DNA of 15,766 nt from DATCZS01 sp036525795 (GTDB lineage: Bacteria > Actinomycetota > Acidimicrobiia > Spongiisociales > ZC4RG35), in contig DATCZS010000098.1 in NCBI GenBank assembly GCA_036525795.1, forward strand, positions 1 through 15,766, given 5' to 3'. The notes under the pieces were generated by a model. It was not told the origin of the DNA. It ran no database searches and saw nothing but the letters and a program-made list of their open reading frames with translations. Position 1 is the stretch's first letter; each line of letters opens with the position of its first letter. Both the position numbers and the translations under genes were made by a program. Positions 5,916-13,327 of this stretch are shown piece after piece.

Positions 5916-7442
5916 GTGCTCGCCGAAGGATTCCTGTTCACCGACCACTACCAGCTGACGATGGCGCAGCTCTACCTTCGTTCAGGTTTGGCCGGGCGGC
6001 GGGCCCAATTCGACCACACGTTCCGGTCGTACCCGGACTACGGCCACCACCAGGCGGGCTACTGCATCAGCGCCGGGCTGACCCCCCTCCTCGAGTGGAT
6101 GTCGAGCGTCCGGTTCGCAGATGCCGAAGCCGATGCATTGCGCGGGCTCACCACTTCCACCGGCGACCGGCTGTTCGGAGACGACTTCGTCGACTGGATG
6201 CTGGACAACGGGCGTTTCGACGACGTCGACCTCTGGGCCGTGCCCGAGGGGCGGGTCGTGCATCCTCTCGCCCCGATCACGGTGGTCGAGGCCCCTCTGC
6301 CCATCGCCCAGATCCTCGAGACCCCTCTGCTCAACCACCGCAACTTCGGAACCCTCATCGCCACCAAGGCGTCGCGGGTGGTCGAGTCGGCCCACGGCGG
6401 ATCCGTGTTGGAGTTCGGCATGCGCCGCGCACACGGCTTCGGGGCCAACGGCGCGACGCGGGCTGCGCTCATCGGCGGGGCGGACTTCTCGTCCAACGCC
6501 GGAGCCTCGCTCGACCTGGGTTTCGAGCCAAAGGGCACCCATGCCCACTCGATGATCCAGGTGTTCATGGCGGTAGCCGGAGGCGAGCTCGAGGCGTTCC
6601 GGGCGTACGCCGAGGTCTACCCCGACGACTGCCTGCTGCTGGTGGACACCATCGACACGCTGGAGTCCGGCGTCCCCAACGCCATCACCGTGTTCCAGGA
6701 GCTGCGCACGAAGGGCCACGAGCCGGTGGGTATACGGCTCGACTCGGGTGACCTGGCCCACCTGGCGGTGCGTTCGGCGGCAATGCTGGACGCGGCCGGG
6801 TTCCCCGACTGCCGGATCGTCCTGTCCAGTCAGCTCGACGAGCTCAACATCTGGCAGATCCGCAACCAGATCCTGGACGAGGCAACCCGCTACGGGGTCG
6901 ACGCCGACCACCTGCTGCGCAGGATGATCTACGGCGTGGGCTCCCGGATGGTGGTCTCGGAGGGGGATTCGCTGCTCGACGGGGTCTACAAGACCGTCAG
7001 CGCCCAGAACGAACAGGGCGAATCCGTCCCGGCGCTCAAGCTGTCAGACAGCCCGGCGAAGTCGACGCTCCCCGGTCGAAAAGGGGTGTGGCGGATCTAC
7101 GACGAACGCGGCAGGGCCACCGCCGACCTCATCGCCCTCGACGGCGAGCCGGTAGAGGGCACCGACCTCGACCTGCTCCACCCCTCGGTTCCGGGAGTCC
7201 AACGCCGGCTCGAGGCGGGCGAGATATCCCGGGTCGAGCCGCTGCTCCAGAAGTTCCTCGAGCGGGGCAGACCGGTGCGGGCCAATGGAAACATCGAAGA
7301 GGCGCGCCGCCGCCGGATCGCCGACCTGGAGTTGCTCGACACCGGCGTGCGCCGGCTGGTGAACCCCCATACCTATCACGTGTCCATCACTCCGGCGCTG
7401 CACCGGCTCCGGGAGGAACTGACCCGGGGATATCGCAGCTAG
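5916..7442 (+). CDS. pncB: Nicotinate phosphoribosyltransferase
   Basis: This 508-aa enzyme joins nicotinic acid to PRPP (with ATP) to make nicotinate mononucleotide, the committed step of the Preiss-Handler NAD salvage route. The opening FTDHYQLTMAQLY (about 8-20) is typical. EFGMRRAHG (166-174), KGTHAHSM (206-213) and RLDSGDL (274-280) are the signature blocks of the type II PRTase fold. A C-terminal extension with an LPGRKGVWR motif and an NPHTYHVS ending completes the protein. The frame is open far upstream, but the GTG at 5916 aligns with the family start and follows a TAACGT box by 7 nt. The partner enzyme nicotinamidase is divergent and frameshifted. As read, nicotinic acid can be used but nicotinamide would need another route. 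Confidence 0.95.
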   Translation: MLAEGFLFTDHYQLTMAQLYLRSGLAGRRAQFDHTFRSYPDYGHHQAGYCISAGLTPLLEWMSSVRFADAEADALRGLTTSTGDRLFGDDFVDWMLDNGRFDDVDLWAVPEGRVVHPLAPITVVEAPLPIAQILETPLLNHRNFGTLIATKASRVVESAHGGSVLEFGMRRAHGFGANGATRAALIGGADFSSNAGASLDLGFEPKGTHAHSMIQVFMAVAGGELEAFRAYAEVYPDDCLLLVDTIDTLESGVPNAITVFQELRTKGHEPVGIRLDSGDLAHLAVRSAAMLDAAGFPDCRIVLSSQLDELNIWQIRNQILDEATRYGVDADHLLRRMIYGVGSRMVVSEGDSLLDGVYKTVSAQNEQGESVPALKLSDSPAKSTLPGRKGVWRIYDERGRATADLIALDGEPVEGTDLDLLHPSVPGVQRRLEAGEISRVEPLLQKFLERGRPVRANGNIEEARRRRIADLELLDTGVRRLVNPHTYHVSITPALHRLREELTRGYRS

Positions 7443-7453
7443 CGCCGCCTGGA

Positions 7454-7477
7454 CGGGCTCGAGCCCGGAGACCGGGT
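7454..7477 (+). terminator. Candidate factor-independent hairpin after pncB
   Basis: A 14-bp perfect palindrome (CGGGCTCGAGCCCG, 7454-7467) begins 12 nt after the pncB stop. It overlaps a second hairpin, CCCGG-AGA-CCGGG (7464-7476). There is no T-run. The remaining 163 bp between pncB and the next gene shows no convincing gene. Confidence 0.35.
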
Positions 7478-7593
7478 CGCCCCCACCGCGCGGCGCCGAC
7501 GATGCCGACGCCACACCGTGGAGGACCGGGCCATCCCCACAGTCGGACGCCTGTTTGGACTCTCCGACCCGCAGGGGAACACGAGATCCCCGA

Positions 7594-7599
7594 TAGGAT
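7594..7599 (+). promoter_or_regulatory. Candidate -10 box (TAGGAT) for leaderless ybaK-like gene
   Basis: TAGGAT is followed by 6 nt and the ATG at 7606; no Shine-Dalgarno is visible. It fits the same start geometry seen at pdxH, pncB, the DUF983 gene and the 191-aa gene. Confidence 0.5.
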
Positions 7600-7605
7600 C
7601 CGCCG

Positions 7606-8076
7606 ATGACCGAGATGCCACGCACCGCCGCCATCGAAGCGCTCGATGCCTCGGGCGTGCGCTACCGCACCGTCGGGTATGGCCGGGTGCGGTCCGCGGA
7701 AGAGGCGGCTGAGGCCCGCGGCATCGCCCTGGAGGCGCTCGCCAAGACCCTGGTGATCCGCCGCGACGAGGACGACTACGTGCTCGTGCTCGTCCCGGGT
7801 GATTCGGGGCTGGACTACAAGAAGCTCCGAGCCCACCTCGACGTGCGGCGCCTCACCATGCCCGACCCCGAAGAGGCCAAGCAGGCCACCGGGTACGAGC
7901 GCGGGACCATCACCCCGCTCGGGGCCGGCGGCCTGCCCACCATCGTCGACACGCGGCTGGCGCAGCTGCCGGAGATCTCACTGGGCTCCGGTGCTCACGG
8001 CTGGGCGATCCATCTGGATCCACGCGACCTGCTCGCCGCATTCGACTTCGTCGAGGTGGCCGACATCGCCGGTTGA
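7606..8076 (+). CDS. YbaK/EbsC-family aminoacyl-tRNA deacylase
   Basis: This 156-aa single-domain protein is of the YbaK/ProX editing family, which hydrolyses mischarged aminoacyl-tRNAs such as Cys- or Ala-tRNA(Pro). The segment EALAKTLVIR (about 43-52) contains the conserved Lys (K47) essential in this family. VLVLVPGDSGLDYKKL (about 59-74) and the late GSGAHGWAIHL block (near 127-137) match the fold. Size is normal for a free-standing editor. Exact specificity cannot be told from sequence alone. The ATG at 7606 is chosen for the TAGGAT box 6 nt upstream; an in-frame ATG at 7615 is possible. It follows pncB by 163 bp and converges with the next gene, leaving 6 bp between stops. A tRNA-Pro gene in the same window is a coincidence worth noting only lightly. 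Confidence 0.9.
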   Translation: MTEMPRTAAIEALDASGVRYRTVGYGRVRSAEEAAEARGIALEALAKTLVIRRDEDDYVLVLVPGDSGLDYKKLRAHLDVRRLTMPDPEEAKQATGYERGTITPLGAGGLPTIVDTRLAQLPEISLGSGAHGWAIHLDPRDLLAAFDFVEVADIAG

Positions 8077-8082
8077 CCCCGC

Positions 8083-9546
8083 TCAGCGGAAGTTCTCACA
8101 GGTCACCCGGTGCCGGCAGCCGTCGCACCAGGGCCCGGTCGAATAGGCGGGGGACCGGGAGTCCAGGGGGTGCCAGGAGGCGACCACCGTGGCCGCACGG
8201 GTGAGCGCCGCCACCGCCGCACCGACATCGTCCGGCGTGAACACGGTCCGGGTACAGGTCGGCGGATCGGGGCGAAGGTGGTGCAGATGGATCACGAGTT
8301 CCTCCGGCCACGCTCCCGTCCACCTTCTGATCGTCTCTGCTGCAGACACGGCGTAGAGCTCGCGTTCCAGCTCGGCGTGATCGCCGACCTGACCCGTCCG
8401 GTGTTCCACCACGATCGGGGTCCCGTCCTCTTCGCGTCCGGTGACGTCGAGCACGCCGATGAACGTGACCGCCACGGCCTGGGTCGACTCACGGCCGCGC
8501 GAGTCGACGTGGACCCCCGGCACCAGCAGGGTGAATCCCGCCGGGAACTCGGTGTTCCGCACCTCCGGGGTCCCGTCTTCCTCCCACAGCCGGACGTGGT
8601 TGTCCCACAGCCTGCGCAACTCGGCCGCTTCCGATGGCTCGACCGTCCGGCAGGCGTCGTCCACGATGGGGGACGGGTCTTCGGCCTGAAGAGCGGCGGC
8701 CGCCAGCTCGTGAAACCTGACGCCGGCCGAGACAGCCGACCGCATCTCGACGTCGTCGTCGCGATCGGTGGGAATCGCGAAGACCCGATCCCAGGCCACT
8801 CGTCGCTCGCAGGTCCCCAGCCAGGCCAGCTGGCTCTTCGACACCACGACCGATCGGGTGGACGCGAACACCCGCCCCTCTCCCTGGATCGGGTAGTGGC
8901 CACAGCGAGCCACGGAGGCACAGCCGAAGCAGTGGAGACCCGGCGAAAGGGGCACCCGGGTGTCCCGGGCAGACAGCTCGAAGAGCTCCGAGATGCGGGC
9001 ATCGGGGGTGTCAGGGGCAGCGACCTCCTCCGCCACCCCGTGCGACACCATGGCATCCACCAGCGCGTCGCCTTCCTCGCGCCCCGCCATGAACACCGCG
9101 GCCTCGTCGGGTCCGCTGCCGTGGCGACCGGTGCGGAGTCTCACCTGTTCGGCGCTCCCATCGGGGTAGACCAGCCGGAAGGTGGGCGTGACCCGGAGCA
9201 CGACGCGTGCGTCGTGGTCGATCACCGACACGGCCGGAGGCTCGAGATCGACGGCGACCGAAGGATCCTTGGGATACATGGCGCGCCATCCGGCGAACTG
9301 CTTCTCGACGACCGAACGCTGCACGTCGTCCATCCATCCGGCCAGCCGCTGGATCAGGTCGGGGACCGCCTCGGGATCGGGCCGGTCGTCGGCATACCAG
9401 GCGACGATCAGATCCCTCACCGTCTTCCACCGGTCCAACGACCACCGTGGCGTCGATGCCTTGCTCGACTCGGCGCGGGCGCACGTCTCCCAGAGCCGGC
9501 GCAGTGCATCCGGACGTTCGGTGACGTAGGGCCGGTCCTCGTACAT
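8083..9546 (-). CDS. RecB/Cas4-like PD-(D/E)XK protein with tandem Fe-S cysteine clusters
   Basis: This is a 487-aa protein. The C-terminal half looks like a RecB-family nuclease with an iron-sulfur clamp: SQLAWLGTC (C246), then GVRFHELAA (H279), GVLDV (D367) and VVEHRTG (E381, R383), closed by C474-x2-C477-x5-C483. In active relatives the third motif is usually D/E-x-K-TG; here Lys is Arg. The N-terminal half repeats the layout in degraded form. It has LWETC (C22), a strand-turn TPTFRLVYPDG, VRLRTG (about 135-140), and C206-x2-C209-x5-C215 with the same cysteine spacing. I read it as a tandem duplication with weakened or lost nuclease chemistry, perhaps a DNA-binding or structural role. A TACCGT box lies 8 nt before its ATG. 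The function is inferred; relation to AddB/Cas4-type repair proteins is likely. Confidence 0.75.
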   Translation of the reverse strand: MYEDRPYVTERPDALRRLWETCARAESSKASTPRWSLDRWKTVRDLIVAWYADDRPDPEAVPDLIQRLAGWMDDVQRSVVEKQFAGWRAMYPKDPSVAVDLEPPAVSVIDHDARVVLRVTPTFRLVYPDGSAEQVRLRTGRHGSGPDEAAVFMAGREEGDALVDAMVSHGVAEEVAAPDTPDARISELFELSARDTRVPLSPGLHCFGCASVARCGHYPIQGEGRVFASTRSVVVSKSQLAWLGTCERRVAWDRVFAIPTDRDDDVEMRSAVSAGVRFHELAAAALQAEDPSPIVDDACRTVEPSEAAELRRLWDNHVRLWEEDGTPEVRNTEFPAGFTLLVPGVHVDSRGRESTQAVAVTFIGVLDVTGREEDGTPIVVEHRTGQVGDHAELERELYAVSAAETIRRWTGAWPEELVIHLHHLRPDPPTCTRTVFTPDDVGAAVAALTRAATVVASWHPLDSRSPAYSTGPWCDGCRHRVTCENFR

Positions 9547-9554
9547 CGCCGACG

Positions 9555-9560
9555 ACGGTA
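9555..9560 (-). promoter_or_regulatory. Candidate -10 box (TACCGT) for the RecB-like gene
   Basis: TACCGT on the minus strand ends 8 nt before the ATG at 9546. This is slightly longer than the 6-7 nt seen at other genes here but compatible with a leaderless or near-leaderless start. It suggests the gene has its own promoter rather than depending on the upstream run. Confidence 0.35.
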
Positions 9561-9593
9561 CTCACCCGCATCATCTCGACACGGGCATGCGGG

Positions 9594-9607
9594 GCCGGGC
9601 TCCCGGC
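9594..9607 (-). terminator. Small GC hairpin between the 42-aa ORF and the RecB-like gene
   Basis: GCCGG-GCTC-CCGGC forms a 5-bp stem with a 4-nt loop, located between the 42-aa ORF stop and the RecB-like promoter. There is no T-run. It could end the upstream transcript, but it is short and may be chance in GC-rich DNA. Confidence 0.2.
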
Positions 9608-9688
9608 GAGCGCCATCGACGCAGGATCGACGCAGCCGTACTGCGGCCGGAGAACGGGGTCGCTCGACTCGCCGCCAGGCGGCCGGGC

Positions 9689-9817
9689 TCAGGCGGCGGC
9701 GTGCGGCGCGAAAAGGGATGGATCGAGCTCACCGGCAAAGGCGAGTGAGGCGGCGACCACTCCCGGGTCGTTCCAGTCTTCGATCCACAGGTCTTCGTCT
9801 GATGCGAGTCGCAACAT
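9689..9817 (-). CDS. Small ORF, 42 aa, unknown acidic peptide
   Basis: This is an unrecognised 42-codon ORF. It begins MLRLASDEDLWIEDW, continues NDPGVVAASLAFAGELDPSLF and ends in an Ala-rich tail APHAAA. The first half is strongly acidic and contains two tryptophans; the middle is hydrophobic and helix-prone. A purine-rich GAGAGAG lies about 8 nt upstream of the ATG and can serve as a Shine-Dalgarno. The balanced residue make-up is unlike the Arg/Pro/Gly-rich out-of-frame translations common in this GC-rich DNA. It lies 108 bp after the transglutaminase gene on the same strand and downstream of a DosR-like palindrome. It could be a regulator, an anti-factor or a peptide substrate of the neighbouring enzymes; nothing in the sequence decides this. 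Confidence 0.5.
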   Translation of the reverse strand: MLRLASDEDLWIEDWNDPGVVAASLAFAGELDPSLFAPHAAA

Positions 9818-9878
9818 GGGTAGCTCTCTCACTGTGAAACGTGTCGACAGAGATGACGACCCAATGAGTCCCGGCCTG

Positions 9879-9894
9879 AAGGACTTTCGTCCCT
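9879..9894. promoter_or_regulatory. DosR/DevR-box-like palindrome upstream of the 42-aa ORF
   Basis: The plus strand reads AAGGACTTTCGTCCCT. Its core GGACTTTCGTCCC differs at one base from the corresponding part of the mycobacterial DosR consensus (GGACTWWAGTCCC). The outer flanks match poorly. It lies about 62 bp before the ATG of the 42-aa ORF and 32 bp after the transglutaminase stop. As RNA on the minus strand the same bases would form a hairpin with a GAAA tetraloop, so a transcript-end structure is the competing reading. Confidence 0.35.
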
Positions 9895-9925
9895 GATCTC
9901 CCCGAAACCCGGCCGGGCCCCCCGC

Positions 9926-10837
9926 TCACTGTTGGGCTGCCACCTGCACGTGCGCCTCGAGGGTGGGCATCGCCCTGTGGGTGATCGGGCCGGTGGACAT
10001 GGCCACCTCGGCGGCGAGATGGTGCTCGGTGTCACCGAAGTAGACGCCGCGGAGCGGCGTCACGTCGTCGTAGTCGCGACCGTGACCGATTTCGACGTGC
10101 CGCTCACCGACCGGCAAGACATTGGTGGGGTCGATCCCCCACCAACCTCTCCCCGGGATGGCCGCCTCCACCCAGGCGTGGGTGGCAACCACGACCTCGC
10201 CGCGTTCGGCGACATCGACGCGAGTCGGATCCGAGGCGTAGAAATAGCCGGACACGTACCGGGCGCCGATTCCCACCGAGCGCAGCATCGCCACGGTGAG
10301 GTGGGCGAAGTCCTGGCACACCCCCGCCCCTGCCGACCAGATCGAATTGACGTCCACACCCACTTCCGTGGCGCCCTGGCGGTACTCGACGCCATCGTGC
10401 ACCATCCGGTCGATGGCAAGGATCGCCTCGATCACGTCGGCGGTGCCGGACATCGCCCCCCGCGCCGAGTCCTCCACTTCGCTGCTCCACCGGGTGTGGC
10501 GGGTCGGCTGGAGAAAGATCCACGCCTCTTCTCGGTAGCGGTCGGACTCCAGTTCGGAGAGCGGAGCACCGGTTGGCTCGGGGGGAGGCGCCGTCTCCAC
10601 TTCGGATTCGGCAACCACCAGCAGCTCGGAGTGAGGCTCGCGGATGCCGAAGGTGTCGACCCGCGTGCCCCAGCGGTCCTCGTAGCTGTACACCGTCGCC
10701 GCAGGATCGGTGGAGAGCGTGTAGGACAGAACCCTCTGACGTGGCCCGGGCCGGGGGCAGGCGCGGAGCGCGTTGTGGGACTCCCACACCGGGTTCGTGT
10801 AGCCGAAACGCGTGACGTATCGCAGCGACAGGCGCAT
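9926..10837 (-). CDS. Transglutaminase-like cysteine protease/amidase
   Basis: This 303-aa protein has an N-terminal bacterial transglutaminase beta-sandwich domain (about 1-80, starting MRLSLRYVTRFGY) and a transglutaminase-core domain. The catalytic triad is visible: C174 in GAGVCQDFAHL, H220 in ATHAWVEA and D236 in GIDPTN. There is no signal peptide, so it is cytoplasmic. Its start codon follows directly on the stop of the alpha-E gene (TGAATG), so the two are translationally coupled. The trio with alpha-E and the ATP-grasp protein is widely conserved and was predicted to make or break amide bonds in peptides or peptide-tagged proteins. In that scheme this enzyme would hydrolyse or transfer the bond that the ATP-grasp makes. 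The fold is sure; the substrate is unknown. Confidence 0.92.
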   Translation of the reverse strand: MRLSLRYVTRFGYTNPVWESHNALRACPRPGPRQRVLSYTLSTDPAATVYSYEDRWGTRVDTFGIREPHSELLVVAESEVETAPPPEPTGAPLSELESDRYREEAWIFLQPTRHTRWSSEVEDSARGAMSGTADVIEAILAIDRMVHDGVEYRQGATEVGVDVNSIWSAGAGVCQDFAHLTVAMLRSVGIGARYVSGYFYASDPTRVDVAERGEVVVATHAWVEAAIPGRGWWGIDPTNVLPVGERHVEIGHGRDYDDVTPLRGVYFGDTEHHLAAEVAMSTGPITHRAMPTLEAHVQVAAQQ

Positions 10838-11788
10838 TCAGAATGCCTCGTAGCTGTGCATGAACGTTCCGCTGGCGGGGCGGAAGTAGCTGCGCTCGAT
10901 CTCGTGGGCCAGACCCAGGATTCCCTCTTCGATCCCTTCGAGGAACGGCACGAGCTGTTCGCCGAGCGTATCGACGTCGATGTACTCCACGCTGCTGCGC
11001 ACCCGGCCGGCGGTCCGTTGCAGCGACGCCCCTCCTCCGGAGTCGAGTTCACCGAGGAGAGACTCGACCAGCCGCAGACAGCTGAGGACGCTTCTCGGCA
11101 GATCGGGCGACTGAAGGAGAAACGTCAGCACCCTCCCGCCTTCCATCGATGCGCGATGCGAGCGCAGATACGCCTCGTAGGCGGACACAGAGCGGAGAAG
11201 CTTGACCCATTCGGCATACGCGGCAGGTGATGCGAATCCGCCCAGGCGGCGATGCCACACGGTCAAGACCCTGGAGGTGATCAACGCTCGCTCCAGACGC
11301 TGACCGAGGATCAGAAAGCGGTACCCCTCTCCTCTCGGCATACTGCCCTCGACCGCGCCGTGCACGGCCTGACACGAGGACTTCACCATCTGGAGAACCT
11401 CGTACGGGCGGTGGGGAGCGAGCGACGCCAGGTCGATGTGGCCCAGATGCAGGTGAAGGTCGTTGAGGGTCTCCCACACCTCCACCGAGAGCCACTCGCG
11501 GGTGGTACGGGCGTTCTCACGCGCCTTCCCGACGATCGACGGCAGCGATCCCGGATACCCGCGGTCTGCGATGAGCAGTTCCCCCACCTGCTCACCGGCC
11601 TCGGCGGTCGGGACCGCCTCCTCCAAGAAGAGCGTCTCGAGGAGCTCCGCCCAGAGCTCCTCCGGGGTCCGATCGGTCCCCGCCTCGAGCACACTGTGGT
11701 AGGTCACGTCGAGCAGACGGGAGGTGTCCTCCGCCCTCTCCAGGTAGCGACCCATCCAGAACAGATCTTCTGCGTGGCGTGACAGCAT
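10838..11788 (-). CDS. Alpha-E domain protein
   Basis: This 316-aa, largely helical protein opens MLSRHAEDLFWMGRYLERAE, very close to the characteristic start of the alpha-E family (DUF403). A second family-typical block, YRFLILGQRLERA, lies around 155-167, and a C-terminal HEIERSYF segment near 295-302. No catalytic motif is known for the family. It accompanies circularly permuted ATP-grasp and transglutaminase genes in many bacteria and is thought to be their partner in an undefined peptide/amide pathway. It overlaps the ATP-grasp stop by one base (TGATG) and abuts the transglutaminase start, so all three are probably made in step and work as one complex or pathway. Confidence 0.92.
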   Translation of the reverse strand: MLSRHAEDLFWMGRYLERAEDTSRLLDVTYHSVLEAGTDRTPEELWAELLETLFLEEAVPTAEAGEQVGELLIADRGYPGSLPSIVGKARENARTTREWLSVEVWETLNDLHLHLGHIDLASLAPHRPYEVLQMVKSSCQAVHGAVEGSMPRGEGYRFLILGQRLERALITSRVLTVWHRRLGGFASPAAYAEWVKLLRSVSAYEAYLRSHRASMEGGRVLTFLLQSPDLPRSVLSCLRLVESLLGELDSGGGASLQRTAGRVRSSVEYIDVDTLGEQLVPFLEGIEEGILGLAHEIERSYFRPASGTFMHSYEAF

Positions 11789-13224
11789 CAGCCCACCAGC
11801 ACCCAGGTGTCCTTCGAGCCTCCACCCTGGGAGGAGTTCACGATGAGCGAGCCCTCACGCAGCGCCACCCGGGTGAGACCGCCGGGGACCACTTCGATCC
11901 CCTCCCCCGACGAGAGCACGAAGGGCCGAAGATCGATGTGGCGGGGTGCGAGGCCGTCACCGGCGAATGTCGGGTGGGTCGACAGCTGGACCACCTCCTG
12001 GGCGATGTAACCGCGCGGGTTGTCTCTCACTGCGCGTTCCACCTGCTCCAGCGTGGCGGCGTCGGCCTTCGGCCCGATCACGATGCCGTACCCGCCGGCC
12101 TCGGCCACCGGCTTCACGACCAGCTGGTCGAGGCGGGACAGCACATGCTCGAGCTGGTCCGGCTCCCAGGGGAGGTAGGTGGCGACGTTGGGAAGGACGG
12201 CCTCTTCGCCCAGGTAGTAGCGGATCATCTCGGGGACGAACGGGTAGATGCCCTTGTCGTCCGCCACGCCGTTGCCCACTGCGTTGGCGAGCGTCACCCG
12301 GCCCGCACGGACGGCCGACATGATCCCGGGGACACCCAGCGCCGAGTCGGGCCGGAAGACCACCGGGTCGATGAACTCGTCGCCGACCCGCCGGTAGATG
12401 ACGTCGACCCGGGAGAGCCCGCGGGTGGTGCGCATGTAGACGACGTGGTCGTCGACCACCAGGTCGCGGCCTTCCACCAGTTCGACGCCCATCTGGCGGG
12501 CGAGAAAGGCGTGCTCGAAATAGGCCGAGTTGAACACGCCCGGTGTGAGCACGACCACCGTCGGATCGTCCGCCCCCGCCGGGGCGATCGATCGAAGCGA
12601 CCGGAGCAGCGACGCTCCGTAGTGACCCACCGGCCGGACCCTGTAGCGCGAGAAGGCGGTGGGGAGCACCCTGGTCATCGCCACCCGGTTCTCGAGAACG
12701 TAGGAGATCCCGCTCGGAACCCGGAGGTTGTCCTCGAGCACGCGATAGGTGCCGTCGCCGTCCCGCACGAGATCGATCCCCGACACCACACAGCGGGCAC
12801 CGGGGGGAACCTGGATGCCCTCCGCTTCGGGGAGGTATCCGGAAGAGGACTCGACCAGCCAGCGCGGCACGATCTCATCGCGCAGGATCTCCTGGTCGCC
12901 GCCGTAGAGATCGTCGAGGAAGGCATTGAGCGCCCTCACACGCTGGACCAGTCCCCGCTCGATGTGATCCCACTCCGCCGCCGGGATGATGCGGGGGATC
13001 AGGTCGAGCGGCCAGGTCCGCTCCACCCCCTCCTCCTCGCCGTAGACCGCGAAGGTGATCCCCTGGCGGCGGAAGAGACCTTCCAGCATCCGGACCCTGG
13101 ACTCGAGCATGTCGACATCGAACTCGTCGAAGCGCTGCACGAGGCTCCGGTAGTGATCCCGAGGGCCCTCGTCACCAGAGAGCTCGCAGAACCCGTAGCC
13201 GTGGTAGCCGGAGAGGATGCCCAT
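11788..13224 (-). CDS. Circularly permuted ATP-grasp ligase
   Basis: This 478-aa protein belongs to the circularly permuted ATP-grasp family (former DUF404/DUF407 type), predicted to form amide bonds using ATP via an acyl-phosphate. The opening MGILSGYHGYGF is followed by a helical region with GLFRRQGITFAVYGEEEGVERTWPLD-like family text. The central RVLEDNLRVPSGISYVLENR segment is the most recognisable block. A late NPRGYIAQE…RHIDLRPFVL region supplies acidic and basic ATP/Mg contacts. The frame continues 52 codons upstream, but the ATG at 13224 gives the family start and length; GGAG lies 4 nt before it and a TATCGT box 10 nt before. It stands upstream of and overlaps alpha-E. It would be the synthetase of the trio; the acceptor is unknown. 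Confidence 0.92.
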   Translation of the reverse strand: MGILSGYHGYGFCELSGDEGPRDHYRSLVQRFDEFDVDMLESRVRMLEGLFRRQGITFAVYGEEEGVERTWPLDLIPRIIPAAEWDHIERGLVQRVRALNAFLDDLYGGDQEILRDEIVPRWLVESSSGYLPEAEGIQVPPGARCVVSGIDLVRDGDGTYRVLEDNLRVPSGISYVLENRVAMTRVLPTAFSRYRVRPVGHYGASLLRSLRSIAPAGADDPTVVVLTPGVFNSAYFEHAFLARQMGVELVEGRDLVVDDHVVYMRTTRGLSRVDVIYRRVGDEFIDPVVFRPDSALGVPGIMSAVRAGRVTLANAVGNGVADDKGIYPFVPEMIRYYLGEEAVLPNVATYLPWEPDQLEHVLSRLDQLVVKPVAEAGGYGIVIGPKADAATLEQVERAVRDNPRGYIAQEVVQLSTHPTFAGDGLAPRHIDLRPFVLSSGEGIEVVPGGLTRVALREGSLIVNSSQGGGSKDTWVLVG

Positions 13225-13327
13225 CGCTCCGGCGACGATAGCCCGGCCTTTGCGTGCCCATGGCACGGGGGAGCCGGTCCCAACCGGGCGTCGCGCACAA
13301 TCGACCGGGACGAATGGCGCGGTCCCA

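Noticed and set aside
9615..9635. Tandem 10-bp direct repeat ATCGACGCAG with 1-bp spacing
   Set aside because: Only two copies are present, with no link to a promoter or ORF start. It is likely chance or a small slippage event.
8110..9837. A 575-codon open frame on the plus strand
   Set aside because: It is opposite the RecB-like gene, whose minus-strand frame shows clear cysteine and nuclease-like motifs; the plus frame shows none.
9879..9900. Resemblance of the GGGACGAAAGTCC stretch to part of a GEMM (cyclic di-GMP) riboswitch
   Set aside because: Only a short fragment is similar. The paired helices and conserved tetraloop receptor of GEMM are not present, and the DNA palindrome explains the bases better.
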